A stretch of DNA of 64,000 nt from Streptomyces parvulus (GTDB taxonomy: Bacteria > Actinomycetota > Actinomycetes > Streptomycetales > Streptomycetaceae): contig NZ_BMRX01000007.1 of assembly GCF_014648855.1 (NCBI RefSeq), positions 372,001 through 436,000 on the forward strand. The letters are read 5' to 3'. Positions 28,709 to 36,400 of this stretch are shown piece after piece. The notes under the pieces are model-generated. The model was not told the origin of the DNA. It did no database searches and saw only the letters and a list, made by a program, of their open reading frames with translations. Each line of letters starts with the position of its first letter. Position 1 is the stretch's first letter. Position numbers and translations under genes: made by a program.

Positions 28709-29181
28709 GAGAGGTCGCCCACGGCGTCGGCGTAGTACACGGACTCCCCCAGGTGGCGCGCGAGTTCGCGGAAGGTCCAGCCCTCGCCGGGCGAGTCGTC
28801 GAGCTGCCCCGGGGTGAGCGCGTCCAGCCGGTCGGCCCAGATCCGGGCGAGCCGGGTGAGGCGGCTGCGGGCCTCGTCCAGGTCGTCCGGCGTGAAGGGG
28901 GCGCGGTCCGCGTCCGTGGTCGTGGCGGAGGCGTGCCAGTGGTCGGGCTCGGTCGGCCGGCCCGCCAACCGCGCCTCCATCTCCGCGAGATGGTCGACCA
29001 GGTGGTCGGCGACCCGCCGGACGGCCTTGTGCGGGGTGTAGGTGCGCCCGTCGACGTGGACGGGTTCGCCGTCCCAGCGGGTCCAGGTGGCGGCCAGGGC
29101 GAGGACGTGCTCGACCATGCCGGTGACGAGGGCGGCGGGGGCGGACGCGGGGTGCGCGGGGGCGGTGTGCGAGTCGCTCAT
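28705..29181 (-). CDS. DinB/maleylpyruvate-isomerase-like four-helix protein
   Basis: A 158-residue helical protein. The helices LVTGMVEHVLALAATWTRW, AVRRVADHLVDHLAEMEARLAG and ARIWADRLDALTPGQLDD, with final ELARHLGESVYYADAV, give the spaced His residues (HxxxH-like sites) expected for metal-binding DinB/MDMPI proteins. Relatives include mycothiol-dependent enzymes and metal-dependent thiol-S-transferases. It is translated just upstream of the ICL/PEPM-family gene with a 4-bp overlap. No substrate can be named. Confidence 0.75.
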   Translation of the reverse strand: MSDSHTAPAHPASAPAALVTGMVEHVLALAATWTRWDGEPVHVDGRTYTPHKAVRRVADHLVDHLAEMEARLAGRPTEPDHWHASATTTDADRAPFTPDDLDEARSRLTRLARIWADRLDALTPGQLDDSPGEGWTFRELARHLGESVYYADAVGDLS

Positions 29182-29298
29182 GTGCCCGACGTTATGGGCC
29201 GGTTGGTTCGGTGGCCGCCGAAGTGTTCACCGGCGAGGGGCGGGTATCCGGACGCACACGTGACGTCACCCCCCGATCCGACCGACCGAGAGGCGACC

Positions 29299-29835
29299 AT
29301 GAACAGATCCGAGCGGGGCGAAGGGGCTTACGAGCGGCGCTGGTGGGACAAGCTGTCGGTGATCGGCGTGCTCGCGCTGGCAGCGGGCGTGGTGGTCCGT
29401 CTGATCACGCGCGGGCTCGACTCGTGGCCGTCCGCGGTGATCGGGGCCGCGCTGATGAGTGTGTGGATCGTGTTCCTGGTCCGCCGACGCAGGCGCGCCG
29501 ACGCCCGGGACACCGGCGCCGACAGCGAGGACGTACCGGCCATGGAACGCCGGATCCTGAAGGGCGGGGAGCCGCCCCGGGACCCCGAGCGGCGCCGGGA
29601 GATGGCCGCGCTGGTGGACTCCCGTCAGCACCGGCTGCGGCGCAACCGCTGGTGGGCGCTCCCCATGCTGGCCGTGATCTTCTTCGGTACGTCCGTCCTG
29701 GCGTTCGTCTCCGGTTCCGTGACCGCCGGCAGCCTCACCCTGGCTCTCGCGGTGGCGTTCGTCGGTTGGCTGACCTGGTACAACTTCCGTTTCGACCGGC
29801 GCCTGACACAGATGCGCCACCGGCTGCGGACCTGA
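29299..29835 (+). CDS. Membrane protein, unknown function
   Basis: A 178-residue protein with two helices near the N-terminus (LSVIGVLALAAGVVVRLIT, WPSAVIGAALMSVWIVFLV). A charged cytoplasmic middle (RRRRADARDTGADSEDVP) and two more helices near the C-terminus follow (WALPMLAVIFFGTSVLAFVSG, LTLALAVAFVGWLTWYNF). I do not recognise the family. The ATG has GAGAGGCGA upstream. It converges on the response regulator gene 9 bp away, so it is separate from that operon. Confidence 0.7.
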   Translation: MNRSERGEGAYERRWWDKLSVIGVLALAAGVVVRLITRGLDSWPSAVIGAALMSVWIVFLVRRRRRADARDTGADSEDVPAMERRILKGGEPPRDPERRREMAALVDSRQHRLRRNRWWALPMLAVIFFGTSVLAFVSGSVTAGSLTLALAVAFVGWLTWYNFRFDRRLTQMRHRLRT

Positions 29836-29844
29836 TCGGGCGCG

Positions 29845-30504
29845 TCAGGTCACCAGGCCGTGGCGGTAGGCGAACACCACGGCCTGGACGCGGTCGCGCA
29901 GGTCCAGCTTGGTGAGGATGCGGGAGACGAAGGTCTTGACCGTCTCGGGGCTGATCACCAGGGCCGCGGCGATCTCGCCGTTGGAGAGGCCGTCCGCGAC
30001 GAGGCGCAGCACCTCCGTCTCGCGGGGTGTGAGCGGGAGGTTCCCGGCGGGGCCGCCGACGGGCCGGATGCGGGCGGCGTACCGGCCGACGAGGCGGCGC
30101 GTCACGTCGGGGTCGAGGAGCGCCGCGCCCTGGGCCACGGTCCGGATGCCGTGCAGCAGACGGTCCGGCGGCGCGTCCTTGAGCAGGAACCCGCTGGCGC
30201 CCGCCCGCAGCGCCTCGTACACGTACTCGTCGAGGTTGAACGTGGTCACCACGAGCACCTTCACCGGGTGCTCCACCCCGGCGCCGGCCAGCAGCCGGGT
30301 GGCCTCGATGCCGTCCATGACCGGCATCCGCACGTCCATCACGACGACGTCCGGGCGTACTTCGCGGGCGAGGTCGACGGCGGCCCGGCCGTCGCCGCAC
30401 TCGCCCGCCACCTCCAGGTCGGGCTGGGCGTCGACGATCGTGGCGAGGCCGGCGCGGATCATCGCCTGGTCGTCGCAGATCAGGACGCGGACCGGGGTGC
30501 TCAC
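29845..30504 (-). CDS. NarL/LuxR-type response regulator
   Basis: A 219-residue two-component regulator. The receiver domain shows ICDDQAMIRAGL, phospho-acceptor Asp in VVMDVRMPVMDG (about D54), VVTTFNLDEYVYEALRAGASGFLLKD. The C-terminal LuxR HTH is LTPRETEVLRLVADGLSNGEIAAAL followed by VKTFVSRILTKLDLRDR. The GTG start overlaps the kinase stop by 4 bp, so it is the last gene of a coupled operon: CPBP protease, kinase, regulator. It responds to that kinase; its targets are not visible here. Confidence 0.95.
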   Translation of the reverse strand: MSTPVRVLICDDQAMIRAGLATIVDAQPDLEVAGECGDGRAAVDLAREVRPDVVVMDVRMPVMDGIEATRLLAGAGVEHPVKVLVVTTFNLDEYVYEALRAGASGFLLKDAPPDRLLHGIRTVAQGAALLDPDVTRRLVGRYAARIRPVGGPAGNLPLTPRETEVLRLVADGLSNGEIAAALVISPETVKTFVSRILTKLDLRDRVQAVVFAYRHGLVT

Positions 30505-31676
30505 GAGGGACTCCCGGCCGGGATGCGGGCCTCGACGACGAATCCGCCGCCCGCCGGCCGGCCGGTGCTGAAGTCGCCGCCGAGGACGCCGACCCGTTCG
30601 CGCAGTCCGGCCAGGCCGCGTCCGCCGCCGCCGGGGGACGCGGCGCCCGTGCCCGTGCCGTCCGTGCCGACCCGCACCGTGATCTCCCGTTCGCCGTGGT
30701 GGACGAGGACCGAGGTCCGGCCGCCGTGGTCGTACTTGAGCGCGTTCGTCAGGGCCTCCTGCACGACGCGGTAGGCCACCAGGTCGGCGCTGCCGGTGGC
30801 GGCCGCCGGTGTGCCCCGTTCGGTGAACTCGACCGGCTGCCCGGCCCGCCGGGTCTGCTCCACGAGGGTGAGGACCCGGCCGACGGGCGGTGTCCTGGGC
30901 TCCGTGCCCCGGTCGGTGCCGTGGTCCGGGTCGAGCAGGTCGAGCAGGTGCCGCAGGTCCGTGATGGCCCGGCGGCCGGTGTCGCCGACCGCGGCCAGCG
31001 TCCGGTCGAGCCGGTCGGGGTCGGCGGTCAGGTACCGCGCCGCCTCGGACTGGACGACCATCGCCGTGACGTGGTGGGTGACCACGTCGTGCAGTTCGCG
31101 GGCGATGCGGGCGCGTTCGGCGTCGCGGGCGTCCTCGGCGACGCGCACCCGGCGTTCGGCCTCGGCGGCCCGGGCGGAGCGCATCCAGGTGCCGATGCCC
31201 CAGGCGAGGGCCAGGGCCAGGTAGAAGGTGACGAACTCGGCGGCCGGTTCGCCCGGCCCGCGCCGGTACAGCTCGACCGAGAGCGCGACGAACGCCGCGG
31301 AGGCGAGGGCCAGGGTCGTGCGCCGGTACCGCTCCAGGTAGGAGCCGGCGCTCAGCAGGGCCACGGGCAGCGCGGTGCCGGCGAAGAGGTGGTAGCCGCG
31401 GATCTGGTCGAGGGCGAAACCGGCCGACACGAGGGCGAGGCAGACGTGCGGCCACCTGCGGCGCACGGCGAGCGGGAGGCACTGGAGGAGCGCCGCCGCA
31501 CCGGCGAGCACGTCGGCGGGGCGGGTGGGCAGGCCGCCGATCTCGGTGCCGTTGCCCCGCAGGGCGGGCAGCAGGGACGCGATCAGGAGGAGCACCGCGA
31601 ACGGCAGATCGCGGACCATGACGTCCAGGCGCCGCCACCGTTCCGGCAGCTCCGGCACCCCTCGGCGAGCGATCAC
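30501..31676 (-). CDS. Sensor histidine kinase (HisKA_3 / NarX-like class)
   Basis: A 391-residue kinase. Several N-terminal membrane helices occupy residues 20-150 (VLLLIASLLPALRG, LPLAVRRRWPHVCLALVSAGFAL, LALASAAFVALSVELY). A coiled-coil follows, then the HisKA_3 phosphorylation motif RIARELHDVVTHHVTAMVVQ (His about 197). The HATPase comprises VQEALTNALKYDHGG and GGGGRGLAGLRERVGVLGG. The GTG overlaps the stop of the CPBP protease gene by 4 bp. The short loops between helices suggest it senses something within the membrane. It phosphorylates the adjoining LuxR-type regulator. Confidence 0.93.
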   Translation of the reverse strand: MIARRGVPELPERWRRLDVMVRDLPFAVLLLIASLLPALRGNGTEIGGLPTRPADVLAGAAALLQCLPLAVRRRWPHVCLALVSAGFALDQIRGYHLFAGTALPVALLSAGSYLERYRRTTLALASAAFVALSVELYRRGPGEPAAEFVTFYLALALAWGIGTWMRSARAAEAERRVRVAEDARDAERARIARELHDVVTHHVTAMVVQSEAARYLTADPDRLDRTLAAVGDTGRRAITDLRHLLDLLDPDHGTDRGTEPRTPPVGRVLTLVEQTRRAGQPVEFTERGTPAAATGSADLVAYRVVQEALTNALKYDHGGRTSVLVHHGEREITVRVGTDGTGTGAASPGGGGRGLAGLRERVGVLGGDFSTGRPAGGGFVVEARIPAGSPS

Positions 31677-32512
31677 CGGGGCAGTGTAGCGGCGGCGTCG
31701 ACGCGTGCCGCCCGCCGGGCGCCGGGCGGCACGACGTTCCCGCGCCGGTGCGCCAGCCACAGGAACACGAGGGTCAGCAGCGCTCCGAAGCCCACCGCGT
31801 AGACGCTGCCCTCGGGCCCGAACGCGCCGCCCGTGAGCAGCTTCGGTCCGTCCGTGGCGGCGTCCAAAAGTCCCTGGTTGGTGCCGTTGCCGGAGACCTC
31901 GGTGCTGAAGACGCCGGCCGCGGCGAAGTTCCAGCCGAAGTGCACGCCGATCGCCGGCCAGAGGCTGCGGGTGGCGGCGTAGACGGCGGCGAGCATGAAG
32001 CCGGCCTCGATGGAGATGGCGACGGCGCCCCAGAGGGTGGCGTCCTCGTTGAGCAGGTGGGAGAGGCCGAAGAGGACGCCGGTCAGGGTCAGCGCGACGT
32101 ACGTCCCGACGTGTTCCTCGATGACGCGGAACAGGACGCCGCGGTAGACCACTTCCTCCATCGCGGCGGCGGCCGCCATGAAGCCCACCAGGCCGAGGGC
32201 GCCCCGCACCGAGCCGAGGCCGTCGACCTCGTAGTGGCCGGAGGCGAACAGGTTGACGATGACGGCGCCGAACATCCCCGCGCCGATCAGCGTGCCCCAG
32301 CCGGCCCTGGCGGCGGCACCCTCCCAAGCGACGTCGAGGGCGGGCCGGCGCTCGGTGCGCCGTACCACCCAGGCGTACCCGAGCACGGCGCACGCCGCCG
32401 CCGCCAGGCCGACGACGAGCATCAGCCAGTCGTTCTCCCGCACGGCGCCGACGGCGAACCCGCCCAGCGCGTACACCGCCAGGGCGGTCAGGAACTGCCG
32501 GACGAATCTCAC
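31673..32512 (-). CDS. CPBP-family intramembrane metalloprotease (CAAX-like)
   Basis: A 279-residue protein with about eight helices. The metalloprotease motifs are MEEVVYRGVLFRVIEE (EExxxR), FGLSHLLNE, and HFGWNFAAAGV. This is the ABI/CPBP glutamic or zinc intramembrane protease fold. It is first in a coupled operon with a histidine kinase and response regulator (4-bp GTGA overlap with the kinase). An obvious idea is that it cleaves or senses a membrane peptide feeding the kinase, but this is inference. The ATG follows a 155-bp region facing the homocysteine methyltransferase gene. Confidence 0.9.
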   Translation of the reverse strand: MRFVRQFLTALAVYALGGFAVGAVRENDWLMLVVGLAAAACAVLGYAWVVRRTERRPALDVAWEGAAARAGWGTLIGAGMFGAVIVNLFASGHYEVDGLGSVRGALGLVGFMAAAAAMEEVVYRGVLFRVIEEHVGTYVALTLTGVLFGLSHLLNEDATLWGAVAISIEAGFMLAAVYAATRSLWPAIGVHFGWNFAAAGVFSTEVSGNGTNQGLLDAATDGPKLLTGGAFGPEGSVYAVGFGALLTLVFLWLAHRRGNVVPPGARRAARVDAAATLPR

Positions 32513-32667
32513 GGGGACTCCTTCGCAGAGGCCCGCGACCGGGTCGTCCCGGGCCGCTCAGGACGCTACGGATCCGGCGACGCCGGATCGTCCCCCCGGG
32601 GTGGACACCTGGCCGTAGCTCGCACGGGGGACAGGCACCGCCGTCACACACCCCCTAGCCTCGTGAC

Positions 32668-33576
32668 ATGACCAGCCCCTTCGCCGCCGCCCTCGCCTCC
32701 GGCCGCCCGCTCGTGCTCGACGGCGGGATGTCCAATCAGCTGGAGGCCGCCGGGTACGACCTGAGCGACGGGCTGTGGTCGGCGCGGCTCCTCGCCGAGG
32801 CGCCCGGAGCGATCACCGAGGCGCATCTCGCGTACTTCGAGGCGGGCGCCGACGTGGCGATCACGGCGAGCTACCAGGCGACCTTCGAGACCTTCGGGCG
32901 GCGCGGCCTCGACCGCGACCGTGCGGCCGAACTGATGGCGCTGTCGGTGGAGTTGGCCCGGGACGCGGCACGCCGGGCGCGCACGGACCGCCCGCTCTGG
33001 GTGGCGGCCTCCGCCGGACCCTACGGCGCGATGCTCGCGGACGGCTCCGAGTACCGTGGCCGGTACGGCCTGACCCGGGACGAGCTGGAGCGCTTCCACC
33101 GCCCGAGGCTCGAGGTGCTGGCCGCCGCGCGCCCGGACGTGCTCGCGCTGGAGACGGTCCCCGACGCCGACGAGGCGGCGGCGCTGCTGCGGGCGGTGCG
33201 CGGTCTGGGCGTGCCCGCCTGGCTGTCGTACACGGTTGCCGGCGGCCGCACCCGCGCCGGGCAGCCTCTGGAGGAGGCCTTCGCACCGGCCGCCGACGCG
33301 GACGAGGTGGTCGCGGTGGGCGTGAACTGCTGCGTCCCCGAGGACGTGCCGGGTGCCGTCGAGACCGCCGCCCGCGTCACCGGCAAGCCGGTCGTCGCCT
33401 ATCCCAACAGCGGGGAGACCTGGGACGCCGGCACCCGGTCCTGGCGGGGGCGCTCCTCCTTCGCCCCGGAGCGGGTGCGGTCCTGGCAGGCGTCCGGCGC
33501 CCGTCTGGTCGGCGGCTGCTGCCGGGTGGGGCCCGGCACGATCGCGTCCGTCGCGGGGGCGCTGGCGGTGGGGTGA
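32668..33576 (+). CDS. mmuM: Homocysteine S-methyltransferase
   Basis: A 302-residue TIM-barrel methyltransferase. [18 protein letters not shown] opens it, followed by [12 protein letters not shown]. The zinc-binding cysteines are in VGVNCCVP (about 219) and GGCCRVGPG (about 286-290). It methylates homocysteine to methionine using S-methylmethionine or S-adenosylmethionine. Monocistronic, divergent from the CPBP operon. Length and motifs are complete. Confidence 0.93.
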   Translation: MTSPFAAALASGRPLVLDGGMSNQLEAAGYDLSDGLWSARLLAEAPGAITEAHLAYFEAGADVAITASYQATFETFGRRGLDRDRAAELMALSVELARDAARRARTDRPLWVAASAGPYGAMLADGSEYRGRYGLTRDELERFHRPRLEVLAAARPDVLALETVPDADEAAALLRAVRGLGVPAWLSYTVAGGRTRAGQPLEEAFAPAADADEVVAVGVNCCVPEDVPGAVETAARVTGKPVVAYPNSGETWDAGTRSWRGRSSFAPERVRSWQASGARLVGGCCRVGPGTIASVAGALAVG

Positions 33577-33653
33577 CGGGCGGCCCGTCCGGGGGCGGGG
33601 GGGTGGCGTACCGCCTCGGGCTGCGTGGCCGGGCCGTAGGGCATGATCGAGTC

Positions 33654-35972
33654 ATGACGGACGAGTGGTTGTCGAATCGGGCCAAATCGGCTGAGGCGTC
33701 GGCGGGGACGGGGTTCGACCTCTCGGTGTGCGTGCGGGAGCGGATCCACCAGCTGGGGGGCGTCCAGTCGCACGGCACCCTGCTGGCCGCGGACCCGGAG
33801 AGCGGTCTGGTGGACACCGCCGCCGAGAACACCGGGAGCCTGCTGGGGGCGCCGGCCGACGGCCTGGTGGGCCGGCACGTCACCGCCGTACTGGAGGAGG
33901 ACGACTGGGCGGAGGCCGTGGCGGCGTCGGCCGAGGGCGACTCCGTCGCCGTGACGCTGCCCGTGACGGCCGGTGCCGCCGGGCACCGGGCGGGCTTCGA
34001 CCTGTCGGTGCACCGCCGCGAGGGCCTGGTGGTGCTGGAGTTCGAGCCGCGCGACGCCGAGGACGCCTTCCGGTTCGCCGCGTTCTACCAGGAGGTCCGC
34101 CGCGCCCTGCGCCGCCTGCGCTCCGCGGAGACGGTGCTCGACTGCTGCCGTGCGGCGGTGGCCGAGGTGCGCCGGCTGACCGGATACGACCGGGTCGTCG
34201 CCTACCGCTTCGAGGGCACCGACGGCCCCGGCGAGGTCGTCGCCGAGGACGTCCGGGAGGGCTGGGAGCCGTGGCTCGGCCTGTGGTTCCCGGCCACCGA
34301 CATCCCGCCCCAGGCCCGGCGCCTGTACGAGGAGAACTGGATCCGCGTCATCCGGGACGTCGACGATCCCACGGCGCGGCTCCGTCCGGAGCGCCGCCCG
34401 GCCACGGGCACCCCGCTCGACCTGTCCGGCGCCGCGCTGCGCACGGTCTCCGGCTTCCACCTGGAGTACCTGCGCAACATCGGGGTCCGCTCCTCCATGT
34501 CGGTGTCCCTGATGCGCGAGGGCCGCCTCTGGGGTCTGATCGCCTGCCACGGGGCGGAGCCGCGCACGCTGGCCCCGGAGGTGCGGTCGGCGTGCGAGCT
34601 GTTCGGCACGGCCTTCTCCATGCAGCTGGCCGCCATCGCGGAACGGCACCGCGCCGACGCGCTGGAGCGCTCGGGCCGGGACGTGGCCGCGGTCGCCGGG
34701 CTGCTCGACGAGGACGTCGACGCGTCCCTGCTGCGCCACGAGAGCGCGGTGCGCGAGCTGGTCGGCGCCGACGGCGTCCTGTTCATGCGCGCCGGCCGCG
34801 CCTCCACGGGCGGCCTGCCCGTCCCCGAGGAGGTCGTCCGGACCCTCGGCGCCTACGCGGCCCACGCGACGCCCGACGGAGTGTGGTCCACCGACCGGCT
34901 GCCGGAGCTGCTCGCCGCCGGCGACGACGCCCCGCCGGTGGAGGGCTGCCCCGCGGGTGTGCTGCTGCTGCCGGTCGGACGCGGCGGCGACTACCTGGCC
35001 TGGTTCCGGCGGGAGCGCCCGACGCCCCGCGAGTGGGCGGCCGACCCCGCGCACCCGGTGCTCGTCGGTCCGCAGGGCGAGCGCCTGACGCCGCGGGGTT
35101 CGGGCGCCGTCTACCGCTCGATGATCCGGGGCCGCAGTCTGCCGTGGACGGCGCGGGAGCGGGCCGCGGCGGTGGAGATGGGCCGCCTGCTCACCGAGCT
35201 GGTCCTGCGCCACGCCGACGACCTGGACAAGCTCAACGACGAGCTGCGGATGACCAACCTGGACCTCGACTCCTTCGCGCACGTCGCCGCCCACGACCTC
35301 AAGGAGCCGCTGCGCGGCATCGCCAACGCCGCCACCTTCACCCTGGAGGACGCCGGGGAGGACCTCGACGGGACCAGCGTGCGCCGGCTGGAGACCATGC
35401 AGCGGCTCGCCGCCCGGATGGACGACCTGCTCAACTCGCTGCTCCACTACGCGCGGATGGGCCGCGCCGGCCTGCGACGCGAGGACGTCGCCCTCGACGA
35501 CGTCCTGGACGCGGTGCTGGAGGTGGCCGGTCCGCGCCTGGAGGAGGAAAGGGTGCGGGTCGTGCGGCCACGGGCCCTTCCGCGGGTCCACGCCGACGCG
35601 GACCGGCTCCAGGACATTCTGCTCAACCTGCTGGTCAACGCCGCGAAGTACGCGGCCGACCGGCCGGACCGCACAGTGGAGGTGGGCGTCGAGGACGTCG
35701 TGCCCCCGGGGTCGGGGCGGGCCGGGCCGGCGGTGGTGGTCCGCGACAACGGCATCGGCATCCCGCACGACCGGCAGGAGGAGGTCTTCGACCTGTTCCG
35801 CCGGCTGCACGGGCCGCGGGAGCGCGGCGGCGGCACCGGTGTGGGGCTGGCGGTGGTCAAGCGGATCGTGGAACGGCACGGCGGCCGGCTCTGGCTGACC
35901 AGCGAGCCGGGCGAGGGTTCGGCGTTCTACTTCACGCTGGGCGAGGAGCCCGCCGGCGGTGCGGGCGGCTGA
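33654..35972 (+). CDS. Bacteriophytochrome sensor histidine kinase (PAS-GAF-PHY-HisKA-HATPase)
   Basis: A 772-residue photoreceptor kinase. Residues 20-115 are the BphP PAS domain with the biliverdin-attachment cysteine at position 26, in VCVRERIHQLGGVQSHG. The GAF domain (about 145-325) includes YDRVVAYRF and the chromophore-pocket FPATDIPPQARRLYEENWIR (a PATDIP variant of PASDIP). A PHY domain spans about 330-510 with the tongue near WFRRERPTPREWAADP. The HisKA phospho-histidine lies in FAHVAAHDLKEPLRG (about 546). The HATPase has LLNLLVNAAKYAADRP, VRDNGIGIPHD and GGTGVGLAVVKRIVERHGG. It probably senses red/far-red light. Its end overlaps the convergent response regulator by 46 bp. No heme oxygenase is seen nearby. 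Confidence 0.9.
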   Translation: MTDEWLSNRAKSAEASAGTGFDLSVCVRERIHQLGGVQSHGTLLAADPESGLVDTAAENTGSLLGAPADGLVGRHVTAVLEEDDWAEAVAASAEGDSVAVTLPVTAGAAGHRAGFDLSVHRREGLVVLEFEPRDAEDAFRFAAFYQEVRRALRRLRSAETVLDCCRAAVAEVRRLTGYDRVVAYRFEGTDGPGEVVAEDVREGWEPWLGLWFPATDIPPQARRLYEENWIRVIRDVDDPTARLRPERRPATGTPLDLSGAALRTVSGFHLEYLRNIGVRSSMSVSLMREGRLWGLIACHGAEPRTLAPEVRSACELFGTAFSMQLAAIAERHRADALERSGRDVAAVAGLLDEDVDASLLRHESAVRELVGADGVLFMRAGRASTGGLPVPEEVVRTLGAYAAHATPDGVWSTDRLPELLAAGDDAPPVEGCPAGVLLLPVGRGGDYLAWFRRERPTPREWAADPAHPVLVGPQGERLTPRGSGAVYRSMIRGRSLPWTARERAAAVEMGRLLTELVLRHADDLDKLNDELRMTNLDLDSFAHVAAHDLKEPLRGIANAATFTLEDAGEDLDGTSVRRLETMQRLAARMDDLLNSLLHYARMGRAGLRREDVALDDVLDAVLEVAGPRLEEERVRVVRPRALPRVHADADRLQDILLNLLVNAAKYAADRPDRTVEVGVEDVVPPGSGRAGPAVVVRDNGIGIPHDRQEEVFDLFRRLHGPRERGGGTGVGLAVVKRIVERHGGRLWLTSEPGEGSAFYFTLGEEPAGGAGG

Positions 35973-36400
35973 CCCTTGGCCTCCAGCCAGTAGTCGAGCG
36001 CGCCCTTGAGGACCGTACGGAACAGGTGGAAGTTGAGCGGCTTGTAGATGTAGCTGTCGGCTCCGGCCGCGTAGGCGGCGTCGACCTCGGGCGGCGCGGT
36101 CGACGAGGTGAAGACCACCACGGCGACCTCGGCCAGTTCCGTCCGCGCCCGGATGGCCCGCAGCACCGCGTGACCGCTCAGGCCGGGCATGTTCAGGTCC
36201 AGCAGCAGGATGCCGGGCACCTCGTCCTCGGCCAGCAGGCGGTCCACGACTCCGTCGCCGCGGTCGAGGAACTCCAGGCGGAGCTGGGGATGGCTGCGCG
36301 TGAGGGCCCGTTCGATCGCCTCCGCGTCCTCCTGCGAGTCCTCCACCACCAGGACCCGGCCGTTGTCCAGCCGCTTGCCCGGTGCGTGTGCCTGCGTCAC
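35927..36400 (-). CDS. Single-domain response regulator, Rcp1-like
   Basis: A 157-residue receiver-only protein. VLVVEDSQEDAEAIERAL supplies the acidic pocket, LLLDLNMPGLSG the phospho-acceptor (about D68), VVVFTSS the conserved Thr/Ser (about 98), and YIYKPLNFHLFRTVLKGALDYWL the Lys (about 120) and C-terminal helix. The D-x-x-MPG pattern and the YWL ending are characteristic of Rcp1-type regulators that pair with cyanobacterial and bacterial phytochromes. The GTG overlaps the phosphatase stop by 4 bp, so it is translated with that phosphatase, and its 3' end overlaps the phytochrome gene. Likely receiver for the phytochrome kinase. Confidence 0.88.
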   Translation of the reverse strand: MTQAHAPGKRLDNGRVLVVEDSQEDAEAIERALTRSHPQLRLEFLDRGDGVVDRLLAEDEVPGILLLDLNMPGLSGHAVLRAIRARTELAEVAVVVFTSSTAPPEVDAAYAAGADSYIYKPLNFHLFRTVLKGALDYWLEAKGQPPAPPAGSSPSVK

